Shown piece after piece: positions 35,745-43,430 of a DNA stretch of 64,000 bases. The stretch spans positions 1 to 64,000 of the forward strand of contig CAYMEV010000010.1 of NCBI GenBank assembly GCA_964389675.1. Direction: 5' to 3'. A program made the translations under genes and the position numbers. The stretch's first letter is position 1. The number at the start of each line of letters is the position of its first letter. The notes under the pieces were generated by a model. That model was not told where the DNA came from. It ran no database searches and saw nothing but the letters and a program-made list of their open reading frames with translations. The DNA comes from CAYMEV01 sp964389675 [NCBI: uncultured Candidatus Sumerlaeota bacterium]. Its GTDB lineage: Bacteria; CAYMEV01.

Positions 35745-35772
35745 TTCACAATTAAAATTATTTGATTATAAT
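35745..35772 (+). promoter_or_regulatory. Promoter placing LolA on a leaderless or near-leaderless mRNA
   Basis: TTCACA (35745-35750), a 16-nt spacer and TATAAT (35767-35772). The -10 ends 5 nt before the ATG at 35778, so transcription would begin about at the start codon. A second overlapping TATAAT (35772-35777) would put the start at the internal ATG 35787. Confidence 0.55.
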
Positions 35773-35777
35773 ATAAT

Positions 35778-36431
35778 ATGCCTTTTATGTTTGATTATCT
35801 GAGGGTATCTTTGTCCAGAAAATATATAATATACTGTTTTATCGTTTTCTTCTTCTGTGTAAGGGGCTATTCAGAATGCAGCCTGGATACGGTAAAGGGT
35901 ATATTTTCCATGGACAGCTCTATTTCAACATTCGAGGCTGATTTTGTTCAGCAGCACAAAAACAGGGCTTTTAGAAACCCTCAAAAATCAAGCGGCAGGA
36001 TATTTATTAAAAATCCTGATCTTTTCAAGATACACTCTATCGAGCCGAGGGAGGAACTGCTTATTATGAACGGGAATTCTCTGATCAGCTTTGACCCGGA
36101 AACAAAGGCAAGGAGAGAGAGAAAGATAGACGGATATACGGAAGACCTGAGGCTTTTTTACCTTTTTAATGTCGATTATGATGATCTGAATGATGCCTAT
36201 TTTATAAGGTGCATAGAGGAAGAAGATGTCTACAGGGTTAACCTTGCGCCCAGAAATATGAACCTTCAGAAAAGGCTTCTTAATATAATTATAAGCGTAT
36301 CAAAAAAAGACCTGATGATCAGGAATATATCCTATTTCCTTCGTAATGAAGAAGAAATACATATATCATTCAGCAATATATCTGTTAATAAGCCGCTGGA
36401 TGAAGATCTTTTCAGCCTGGAGGCTGAATGA
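35778..36431 (+). CDS. LolA-like outer-membrane lipoprotein carrier
   Basis: A 217-residue periplasmic protein of the LolA/LppX fold that would ferry lipoproteins across the periplasm. The signal sequence (SRKYIIYCFIVFFFCVRGYS) is followed by the family pattern: STFEADFVQQHKN, SSGRIFIKNPDLFKIHS, EELLIMNGNSLISFDPETK and RNISYFLRNEEEIHISFSNI. ATG 35778 and ATG 35787 are both possible, and neither has a Shine-Dalgarno. The upstream promoter suggests a leaderless transcript. The presence of LolA supports a diderm cell. The Lon-like protease gene starts 80 nt downstream. Confidence 0.85.
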   Translation: MPFMFDYLRVSLSRKYIIYCFIVFFFCVRGYSECSLDTVKGIFSMDSSISTFEADFVQQHKNRAFRNPQKSSGRIFIKNPDLFKIHSIEPREELLIMNGNSLISFDPETKARRERKIDGYTEDLRLFYLFNVDYDDLNDAYFIRCIEEEDVYRVNLAPRNMNLQKRLLNIIISVSKKDLMIRNISYFLRNEEEIHISFSNISVNKPLDEDLFSLEAE

Positions 36432-36511
36432 ATGAATTTATTATATATACTGGTCTGTCAGAATCTTATATAAAGTAACTAAAAATAAATATTTACCATA
36501 GGGGAATTATT

Positions 36512-38935
36512 ATGAAAAAACTCTCTTACAAAGATCTTGTTTTCAGGATACATGATAAGCATCCAAAATTCAGTAATACTGATGCACTGGAAGCCTGTGA
36601 GGGGATTATTGGCCAGAAAAGGGCTATTAATGCAATTGTAATGGGATTGGATATGAAGCAGGAGGGATATAATATTTTTATCTCAGGCATGACAGGAACA
36701 GGGCGGAACACTACGATAAAGAAACTCCTTGATAATATTGCGGTTAAAAAGAAAGCTGAACTTGAAGATAAGGTATTTGTACATAACTTCAAACATCCTG
36801 AACAGCCTATATTTATTGCATTAAAAGCCGGTGAGGGGATAAAACTGAAAAAGTATATGCACAGCCTGGTGAAGTATTTTATTAAAATACTGCCTGCCAC
36901 ATTGAAGGATGCAAGCTTTAAGGTAAAAAGGAACGAAGAGCTTGATAAATTCGCAAAAGAGAAAAAGGACCTTATAAAAGAATTTCAGAAGAAGGCCAAT
37001 GACATGGGATTTGATGTCTCTGAGGTAGAGGAGGAAAACCAGACCCGGACCATTATCACTCCGGTGGTTAATAAAAAGCCAGTCACCATTGAGCAGTTTG
37101 AGGAACTTGCGGAAAACGGCAAGATCGAAGCAAAGGAAGCTGAAAGGATAATGATAATCTACAGGCGTTTGACCCTTGACCTTGAGAAATTATTCGATAA
37201 TATAGCCAGAATTGATGAAAGGCTTGAAGCGAAGATAGAAAGCATTATAGCAGAGAGGATCGGGCCAAAGGTCAACAGCAGGATCAGCGATATTGAAAAA
37301 CTGATTGAAAATGTGAAAGTCAAGTCTTATCTTGATTCAGTCGGTGATTTCGTAAAGAATAATCCCAGCTATTTCTTCATTGATCAGCGTCAGAATCAGT
37401 ATCAGGGTTTCCTGGCAAGAACAATGCAGAACCTTCCGGGAAGGTTCTATATATTTGATGTAAATGTCATTACAGGGAATGCCGGGATTACATCACCCCC
37501 GGTTCTGATAGAGAATTCACCGACAGTAAGGAACCTTTTCGGGACCATAGAAAAAGGGGTTGACAGCAAGGGAAATGAATTCAGCAGTTTCCTGAACATA
37601 AAGCCCGGCAGCTTAATACAGGCTGATGGAGGGTACCTCGTGATCGATGCAGAGGATATGTTTAATGAAGGCAATGTCTATCACCTTCTCAAAAGGACCC
37701 TGAAGACAAAGGAACATACCATTCAGCCTCTTGAGCAGTACTATTTTCATCATGCATCAGGCCTGAAGCCTGAATCCATACCATTGAATGTCAAGGTCAT
37801 ACTGATCGGATCCGAGAACCTGTATGATCATCTGGATTACCTGGATGACGATTTTTCCAAGATATTCAAGGTAAAAGCCCAGTTCGATACTGAATTCGAA
37901 AATAACCTTAAAAACCAGATGGAATACGGAAAATTTATTAAGATGCTCTGCACAAAAGAGAATCTAAAGCCATTGGATTTTTCTGCTTTTGAGCAGGTAT
38001 TAAGGTTCAGCTCGAGGCTTTCTGGCAACCGGCAAAAATTATCCACTCAATTTACTCATATTGCTGACCTTATCCGGGAAGCAGATTATTTTGCACAGCT
38101 CAGTAAGAAAAAGGTAATTGAAGAAAAGCATATCAGGAAAGCCCTGAAGGAAAAGGAGTATATGCACAGCCTCTCAAAGGAAAAGATGCTGGATTATATA
38201 AAAGATGATACCATAATTATAAACACAAAGGATGTCGCGGTAGGGCAGATAAACGGCCTGGTTGTTCAGAGTTCCGGGGATCTGAGTTTTGGGATGCCTG
38301 CAAGAATTACTGTTTCAACCTCAATTGGTGAACAGGGCATAGTAAATATTGAGAGGGAAGCTGAGCTTTCCGGGGCTTTTTTTGACAAGGCGGTCCTCAT
38401 AATTGATGGTTACTTAAGGAAGATATTTGCTCAGGATAAGCCATTGAGCGTCAATGTATCTCTTGCATTTGAGCAGAGTTACGGGCAGGTTGAGGGTGAC
38501 AGCGCTTCCCAGGCTGAAATTATTGCAATTTTATCTTCCCTTTCTCAAATCCCGATAAAGCAGTACCTGGCAATAACCGGATCCGTTAACCAGTTTGGAG
38601 AAATACAGCCTATAGGCGGGGTCAATGAGAAGATAGAGGGATTTTTCAATGTATGCAGGATGAGAGGCCTTCAAAAGGACCAGGGGGTTATAATACCGGC
38701 AAGGAATGTCAAGGAGCTTATTCTTAAAGATGAAATTCTTGAAGCAGTTGATAAAGGGCTGTTTACTATCTGGGCAGTCGACAGGGTTGAGGAGTCAGTT
38801 GAGCTTATGATGGGGGTTGAATCCGGAAAGATAGAAAAAAACGGGGCTTTTACTCCGGGTTCTGTTTATGACATATCAAATAAAAAACTCTGGGAATATG
38901 CAAATACCTGGAAAAAATGGTCAAATGCTGACTGA
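36512..38935 (+). CDS. LonB-like ATP-dependent protease (AAA_32 plus S16)
   Basis: An 807-residue protease of the group that includes E. coli YcbZ. The N-terminal ATPase has a P-loop reading SGMTGTGRNTTI, where Arg replaces the Walker lysine; similar loops are, as I recall, common in this family. A long helical insert (about 130-260) carries many Lys and Glu. The C-terminal S16 domain holds the dyad Ser664 (GDSASQAE) and Lys707 (GGVNEKIEGFF), 43 residues apart as in Lon. The preceding NGLVVQSSGDLSFGMPARIT is the usual domain start. The ATG at 36512 follows AGGGGA. It would degrade misfolded or regulatory proteins in the cytoplasm. A bidirectional terminator follows. Confidence 0.92.
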   Translation: MKKLSYKDLVFRIHDKHPKFSNTDALEACEGIIGQKRAINAIVMGLDMKQEGYNIFISGMTGTGRNTTIKKLLDNIAVKKKAELEDKVFVHNFKHPEQPIFIALKAGEGIKLKKYMHSLVKYFIKILPATLKDASFKVKRNEELDKFAKEKKDLIKEFQKKANDMGFDVSEVEEENQTRTIITPVVNKKPVTIEQFEELAENGKIEAKEAERIMIIYRRLTLDLEKLFDNIARIDERLEAKIESIIAERIGPKVNSRISDIEKLIENVKVKSYLDSVGDFVKNNPSYFFIDQRQNQYQGFLARTMQNLPGRFYIFDVNVITGNAGITSPPVLIENSPTVRNLFGTIEKGVDSKGNEFSSFLNIKPGSLIQADGGYLVIDAEDMFNEGNVYHLLKRTLKTKEHTIQPLEQYYFHHASGLKPESIPLNVKVILIGSENLYDHLDYLDDDFSKIFKVKAQFDTEFENNLKNQMEYGKFIKMLCTKENLKPLDFSAFEQVLRFSSRLSGNRQKLSTQFTHIADLIREADYFAQLSKKKVIEEKHIRKALKEKEYMHSLSKEKMLDYIKDDTIIINTKDVAVGQINGLVVQSSGDLSFGMPARITVSTSIGEQGIVNIEREAELSGAFFDKAVLIIDGYLRKIFAQDKPLSVNVSLAFEQSYGQVEGDSASQAEIIAILSSLSQIPIKQYLAITGSVNQFGEIQPIGGVNEKIEGFFNVCRMRGLQKDQGVIIPARNVKELILKDEILEAVDKGLFTIWAVDRVEESVELMMGVESGKIEKNGAFTPGSVYDISNKKLWEYANTWKKWSNAD

Positions 38936-38943
38936 TCCTGTGA

Positions 38944-38976
38944 AATAAGAGAGGATCTTGAAGATCCTCTCTTATT
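38944..38976. terminator. Bidirectional terminator between convergent genes
   Basis: A 14-bp perfect stem (38944-38957 with 38963-38976) and a 5-nt loop. The AATAAG/CTTATT ends give a U-rich 3' arm on both strands, serving both the LonB-like gene and the minus-strand MCE operon. Confidence 0.85.
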
Positions 38977-38991
38977 CTGGAATTAAGATTG

Positions 38992-39747
38992 TTATTCGCT
39001 ATTGTCATTCATTTCCTGATCCTTCTGATCAGGATTTTCATCCGGAAGCCCGGAGATATCCTTTTTCAGGTTTTCGAGCACTCTGACGGCATCATCGCCG
39101 TCCAGATCCCTCAGTTCTCCTATCTGGTCGTTTATATAGGCCAGTATCTCTGTTTTCCTTGCGATCAGTTCTTCTTTCGTATTCCTGGAAAATTCCTTAA
39201 GCTTTTCATTTAAGCTGTTAAGCTTTTCATTTAATTTATTATTCTCAGTCTGCCGGCTGATAAGGCTCTTAATCTGATCAATCCCGTCACTGAATATCTT
39301 TGATGATTCATTCCTGACAGTTTCAGATATAGTATTCTTAATATCATCTATCCCTACGACAATATACTGATAAACAGATTTATAAAGCGTGCTTTCTATT
39401 ATATGGCCTTTGCTTATGGGTGTTTTTCTGTCTTCTGCTTTTTCTACATAGATGCTTCCATCCTTTACATAGAAAGTATCCTCTTCGCAGATAAGATAGT
39501 ATATATCTCCCTTCAGCCTTATTTTTGCTGTATCCCTTTCAATATCGCCGGGATCTCCGATGGTTTCTGTATCAATACCTGCAATACTGCCAATTGTTAT
39601 GTCCTCAAAGATTAAAGGCGCTCCTTCTTCCAGATTATGATTATCAGGAAGGATCACTCTTATGACAGGATTTCTGAAAGATTCATACACAAATATTGTT
39701 ACAGCTATGATCAATCCTATGAATATAAGCATCAGGAATTTTTTCAT
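38992..39747 (-). CDS. MCE/MlaD-like protein with coiled-coil tail
   Basis: A 251-residue protein with one N-terminal membrane helix (LMLIFIGLIIAVTIFVY) and an MCE-like domain (VRVILPDNHNLEEGAPLIFEDI, then GSIAGIDTE). A long coiled coil (about 130-215) and an acidic C-terminus follow. MCE proteins form hexameric rings that carry lipids between membranes, usually with a permease and ATPase that are absent here. It starts 13 nt after ilvE on the same strand and likely shares its transcript. A lone MCE gene could work with transport genes elsewhere. The call rests on a short conserved segment, so it is moderate. Confidence 0.65.
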   Translation of the reverse strand: MKKFLMLIFIGLIIAVTIFVYESFRNPVIRVILPDNHNLEEGAPLIFEDITIGSIAGIDTETIGDPGDIERDTAKIRLKGDIYYLICEEDTFYVKDGSIYVEKAEDRKTPISKGHIIESTLYKSVYQYIVVGIDDIKNTISETVRNESSKIFSDGIDQIKSLISRQTENNKLNEKLNSLNEKLKEFSRNTKEELIARKTEILAYINDQIGELRDLDGDDAVRVLENLKKDISGLPDENPDQKDQEMNDNSE

Positions 39748-39760
39748 ATTGGCCAGACCC

Positions 39761-40834
39761 TTATTCTATAAACGTAATCCAGTTATATTTATCTTCAATT
39801 TCCCCATACTGAAGGTCCAGGAGGTAGTCATACAGCTTTCTGCTTATATTTCCCACTTTTCCGTCATTGACTATATACTTTTTCCCATCATATGACAGAT
39901 GGCCTACAGGTGAAATTGATGCAGCTGTGCCTGTACCGAATATCTCAGTCATTTTCCCGGATTCAATGCCCTCTATAACCTCATTTATGGAAAGCTGCCT
40001 TTCTTCTGCTTCAATACCCAGGTCCCTTGCTATTTTCAGGACTGAATCTCTTGTAATGCCGGATAATATAGATCCAGTAAGCGGACTTGTAACCACACGG
40101 TCCTTGAAGGCAAAGAATATATTCATGGCACCTACTTCTTCTACATATTTTCTTTCCCGGGCATCAAGCCATAAAACCTGTGAATAACCCTTCTTATGTG
40201 CTATTTCGCCAGCATAGAGGCTTGCTGCATAGTTGCCCCCTGTCTTGGCCTCACCTACACCGCCCTTTGCTGCTCTTATATAATCTTTTGTGACATATAG
40301 TCCTATAGGATTAAAACCTTCTTTATAATAGGGGCCTACCGGAGATAAAAGTATATAGAAGAGATATGACCTGGAAGACCTTACGCCAAGGCCGACTTCA
40401 GTTGCTATCATTGTAGGCCTGATGTAGAGTGATGCGCCTCTCTGGTTCGGCACCCATCTTTTCTCCAGTTTTATCAGCTTTTTAACAGCTTCCATTACCA
40501 GGGCCTCATCCATCTCGGGCATGCACATCCTTTCAGCTGAACGGTTAAAGCGCTTTATATTCATCTCAGGCCTGAATAATATTATCTTATTATCCTTGCC
40601 ATAGAATGCCTTAAGCCCCTCAAATATCTCCTGCCCGTAATGCAGGACCAGGGCTGCAGGGTGAAGGAGCAGGTTTTCAAGAGGCTTTATTGTTGGTGAA
40701 TGCCAGCCTTTATCCCTGTCGTATTCCATAGTAAACATTCTGTCAGTGAATAATGAGCCAAATGGGACATCCAGGATGTTTTTAAACATAGGTTTGAGAT
40801 TTTGCTCTGGCAATGGGATAATATTGATATCCAT
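39761..40834 (-). CDS. ilvE: Branched-chain amino acid aminotransferase
   Basis: A 357-residue PLP-dependent class IV aminotransferase that interconverts Val, Leu and Ile with their 2-oxo acids in the cytoplasm. Family landmarks in order are LHYGQEIFEGLKAFYG, FRPEMNIKRFNRSAERM, SLYIRPTMIATE, GEAKTGGNYAASL, LWLDARERKYVEEVGAMN (with the PLP lysine) and EIFGTGTAASISPVG. The length matches the eukaryote-like or 'type II' bacterial enzyme. The ATG at 40834 has AAAGGAG at good spacing. It is followed at 13 nt by the MCE-like gene. Given the neighbouring lysine-degradation genes it may serve amino acid breakdown as well as synthesis. Confidence 0.96.
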   Translation of the reverse strand: MDINIIPLPEQNLKPMFKNILDVPFGSLFTDRMFTMEYDRDKGWHSPTIKPLENLLLHPAALVLHYGQEIFEGLKAFYGKDNKIILFRPEMNIKRFNRSAERMCMPEMDEALVMEAVKKLIKLEKRWVPNQRGASLYIRPTMIATEVGLGVRSSRSYLFYILLSPVGPYYKEGFNPIGLYVTKDYIRAAKGGVGEAKTGGNYAASLYAGEIAHKKGYSQVLWLDARERKYVEEVGAMNIFFAFKDRVVTSPLTGSILSGITRDSVLKIARDLGIEAEERQLSINEVIEGIESGKMTEIFGTGTAASISPVGHLSYDGKKYIVNDGKVGNISRKLYDYLLDLQYGEIEDKYNWITFIE

Positions 40835-40951
40835 AAAGTATCTCCTTTTAATAATTTATTTGATAATATAATAATCTAATACTCCAGGGCAAAGGCAATT
40901 AAAGCAAAATCAGCACAGGATAAGGAGCTGCAGTTCAGTAACGGGTAACAG

Positions 40952-41293
40952 CTATTTTGCTTTATCAATAATCTTTCTGAGTATTTCCTTGTATTTCTCA
41001 GAGATATTGCAGAACCTGACTCCAAGATCATAAACATCGTTATTCTTGGGTATTGCATATACTACTTCGCCGATTACAGTGATGAACTCGTCTTTGAGTG
41101 CAAGTTCAAATTCGAGAAGGGTACCGATCTGGAAATTCTCTGCCGTTTCAAATAGAAACCCGCCTTCACTTACCTGCTTTGTAATACCGACCCCTTCCCT
41201 GTAATTGACCTGTTCCTCTTTGTTCAGGACTCTGTAGTTAAGCAGATTTTTGGAGTCAATTCTTTTGAGTTTTCTTCTATCAACACCATACAT
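40952..41293 (-). CDS. PilZ-domain protein
   Basis: A 113-residue single PilZ domain, a candidate c-di-GMP receptor. The binding motifs are RRKLKR (the RxxxR box, residues 6-11) and QVSEGGF (the [D/N]xSxxG box, with Gln in the first place). The rest, including EFELALKDEFITVIGEVVYA and GVRFCNIS, follows the fold. It starts 6 nt after the CheW gene, so a link between c-di-GMP and a chemotaxis-type signalling complex is likely (inferred). Confidence 0.88.
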   Translation of the reverse strand: MYGVDRRKLKRIDSKNLLNYRVLNKEEQVNYREGVGITKQVSEGGFLFETAENFQIGTLLEFELALKDEFITVIGEVVYAIPKNNDVYDLGVRFCNISEKYKEILRKIIDKAK

Positions 41294-41299
41294 ATATTT

Positions 41300-41803
41300 T
41301 CACCTTACATTAATATTTGTGGTTTGTACTATTGCTTCTTTCTCAGGCTTTGAAAACAGATCGTCAAGAAGCAGCAGGATAATAAGCTGATCATTGTGAT
41401 TGATCAATCCTCTGATAAATTTATGGTTTACATCATCCAGTACAGCCGGCTGCATGAATATATCAGATTCCCTGCACCTGATCACCTGGCATACTTCATC
41501 TACTATCAGCCCTATCTGGTACCTGCTGTCCTGATTTATATTGGCTATGATCACCCGCCTTTTTGCCTGCTTTTCAGAAGAAGCATTTTTAAGGCGCTTT
41601 TTCAGGTCAATTATCGGTATTATCCTTCCGCGCAGATTGTAGATCCCCTCAATGAAATCAGGGCATTTTGGGTAATCATGTATCTTCTGAATGCTTATAA
41701 TTTCGCTTGCTTCCATTATGTCGATACCATATGCCTGGTCATCAATCCTGAAGCTTATCGTCTGGAGCTCTTTACTTTTTTCGTCTTCTCTGTCTTTTTT
41801 CAT
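41300..41803 (-). CDS. cheW: CheW-like chemosensory coupling protein
   Basis: A 167-residue CheW-domain protein that would couple chemoreceptors to a CheA kinase. Landmarks are TISFRIDDQAYGIDIMEASEI, FIEGIYNLRGRIIPIIDLKK, RVIIANINQD, IGLIVDEVCQVI and FIRGLINHNDQLIILLLLDD. No CheA, receptor or flagellar gene is in the window. The ATG has no clear ribosome site. The PilZ gene follows at 6 nt. Confidence 0.93.
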   Translation of the reverse strand: MKKDREDEKSKELQTISFRIDDQAYGIDIMEASEIISIQKIHDYPKCPDFIEGIYNLRGRIIPIIDLKKRLKNASSEKQAKRRVIIANINQDSRYQIGLIVDEVCQVIRCRESDIFMQPAVLDDVNHKFIRGLINHNDQLIILLLLDDLFSKPEKEAIVQTTNINVR

Positions 41804-41991
41804 TTCGAGGTATAAACTTTTTTATTTTTTATATGCCATATTTAAATTTATATTTTTTACTGGATAAAACATATATTACATAATAAGCTTAAGTTTATAG
41901 AGTGCATTGTCAAGCAAATTCTAAATATCCCTTTTTCTATTTTATAACAGCAAAGCTGAAAAATCAATCTAAATAAAACAGGATAATTATT

Positions 41992-42020
41992 TTGTTGAAT
42001 TTTTTATAAAATTTTATAAC
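41992..42020 (+). promoter_or_regulatory. Candidate promoter of the lysine-degradation operon, with a palindrome over the -10
   Basis: TTGTTG (41992-41997), a 17-nt spacer and TATAAC (42015-42020). A perfect 16-bp palindrome TTATAAAATTTTATAA (42004-42019) covers the -10. In this AT-rich gap the palindrome may be chance. Confidence 0.4.
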
Positions 42021-42053
42021 TTTTGCATTTGTATTATACAAAAGGAGGATTAA

Positions 42054-43391
42054 ATGAGAAAAATAATCGGAATCAGAAGGGAAGATAAAAACAGGTGGGA
42101 AGGAAGAACTCCGCTAATACCTGAAGATATACGAGAACTTATAAGGAATGACAGAATTGATGTAGTTATACAGCCATCTGACATAAGGGAGCATAAGGAA
42201 GATGAATTTATTGCCGCAGGTGCATCAGTGTCAGAGGAGATAAATCATTCCAATATTATTCTCGGCATTAAAGAAATGCCGGAAGGATTTTTCAGGAGAG
42301 GGGGTACCTATTTATTTTTCTCACATACCATTAAGGGCCAGCCCTACAATATCTCAATGCTGAAGCGGATGATGGAACTTGAATGCAATCTGCTTGATTA
42401 TGAATGCATAAAGGATGAATACGGCAGAAGGCTTATTGCATTTGGAAGGTTTGCAGGGTTAGCCGGTATTGTTGATACTCTCTGGGCATATGGAAGAAGG
42501 CTTGAGCAGATGGGTGTCAATTCACCATTAAGCGAGATCAGGCAAACCATTGATTATACACCGGCTGAAGAGGAAAATTCAGACAGGTACCCAAAATTAA
42601 GCCTTATAAGAAGAGAATTTCAGGCATTGGGGGAAAAGATCAAAAAGCACGGATTGCCAAAAGAAATATCACCCTTTATAATAGGAATTGCAGGGTATGG
42701 CAATGTTTCCTCCGGTGTGCAGGAGCTGCTCGATATTCTTCCTGTAAGGACAATTGAGCCGAATGATATAGATGGCCTCCTGAAGTCTCAGCCTGCCGAC
42801 AATAAGACGATTTATAAGATTGTATTCAAGGAAAAGGATATGGTGGAGAGGATTGACAAAATGGGATTCGAGCTTCTTGACTATTATAATAATCCCCAGT
42901 TTTACAGATCTGTCATGAACAGATATATCCCTAAACTGAATATACTTATAAACTCTATTTTCTGGACGGATAAATATCCGAGGATCCTCAGCATAAAGGA
43001 TGCAAAAGCCATATTTGCCAAAAAGGACTGCAGGCTTCTTGCCATAGGGGATATCAGTGTGGATATCAAAGGTGCTGTTGAGCTGTCTGTGAGGGCATCC
43101 AATATCGGCAATCCTGTTTATATATATGATATTAAGAAGGATAAGGTGGAGAACAGCTTTCATGGCAATGGGCCCCTTATACTGGCAGTGGACAACCTGC
43201 CATGTGAATTCCCCAGGGACTCTTCATCATACTTCAGCCATATATTGAAGGGATTTATCAAAGAACTTGCCCTTGCTGATTTCAATCATGATTTTGAAAA
43301 ATTAGAACTGCCAGTATCACTTAAAAATGCTGTTATACTCCATAAGGGAAAATTAACAGAAAACTTTGACTATATGAAAAAATATCTTTAG
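42054..43391 (+). CDS. Lysine-ketoglutarate reductase (saccharopine-forming), stand-alone
   Basis: A 445-residue protein matching the LKR half of alpha-aminoadipic semialdehyde synthase. It would condense lysine and 2-oxoglutarate to saccharopine with NADPH. An alanine-dehydrogenase/PNT-type N-domain (IIGIRREDKNRWEGRTPLIP, IILGIKEMPEGFF, TYLFFSHTIKGQPYN, NLLDYECIKDEYGRRLIAFG) precedes a Rossmann region (PFIIGIAGYGNVSSGVQELL) and the metal or substrate-like CRLLAIGDISVDIKGAVEL. The start ATG has a good AAAGGAGG. The saccharopine dehydrogenase half is a separate gene 39 nt downstream; in animals and plants the two are fused. Alternative: a related amino-acid dehydrogenase, but the gene pair makes LKR likely. 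Confidence 0.88.
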   Translation: MRKIIGIRREDKNRWEGRTPLIPEDIRELIRNDRIDVVIQPSDIREHKEDEFIAAGASVSEEINHSNIILGIKEMPEGFFRRGGTYLFFSHTIKGQPYNISMLKRMMELECNLLDYECIKDEYGRRLIAFGRFAGLAGIVDTLWAYGRRLEQMGVNSPLSEIRQTIDYTPAEEENSDRYPKLSLIRREFQALGEKIKKHGLPKEISPFIIGIAGYGNVSSGVQELLDILPVRTIEPNDIDGLLKSQPADNKTIYKIVFKEKDMVERIDKMGFELLDYYNNPQFYRSVMNRYIPKLNILINSIFWTDKYPRILSIKDAKAIFAKKDCRLLAIGDISVDIKGAVELSVRASNIGNPVYIYDIKKDKVENSFHGNGPLILAVDNLPCEFPRDSSSYFSHILKGFIKELALADFNHDFEKLELPVSLKNAVILHKGKLTENFDYMKKYL

Positions 43392-43430
43392 GAAAGCATA
43401 TAAAAAAAAGGAAAAGGAGAATATGAATAT

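Noticed and set aside
36700-36740. Arg in place of the Walker lysine in the LonB-like protease as a sign of inactivity
   Set aside because: Comparable GTGR-type loops are, as I recall, usual in the AAA_32 family, and the S16 dyad is intact.
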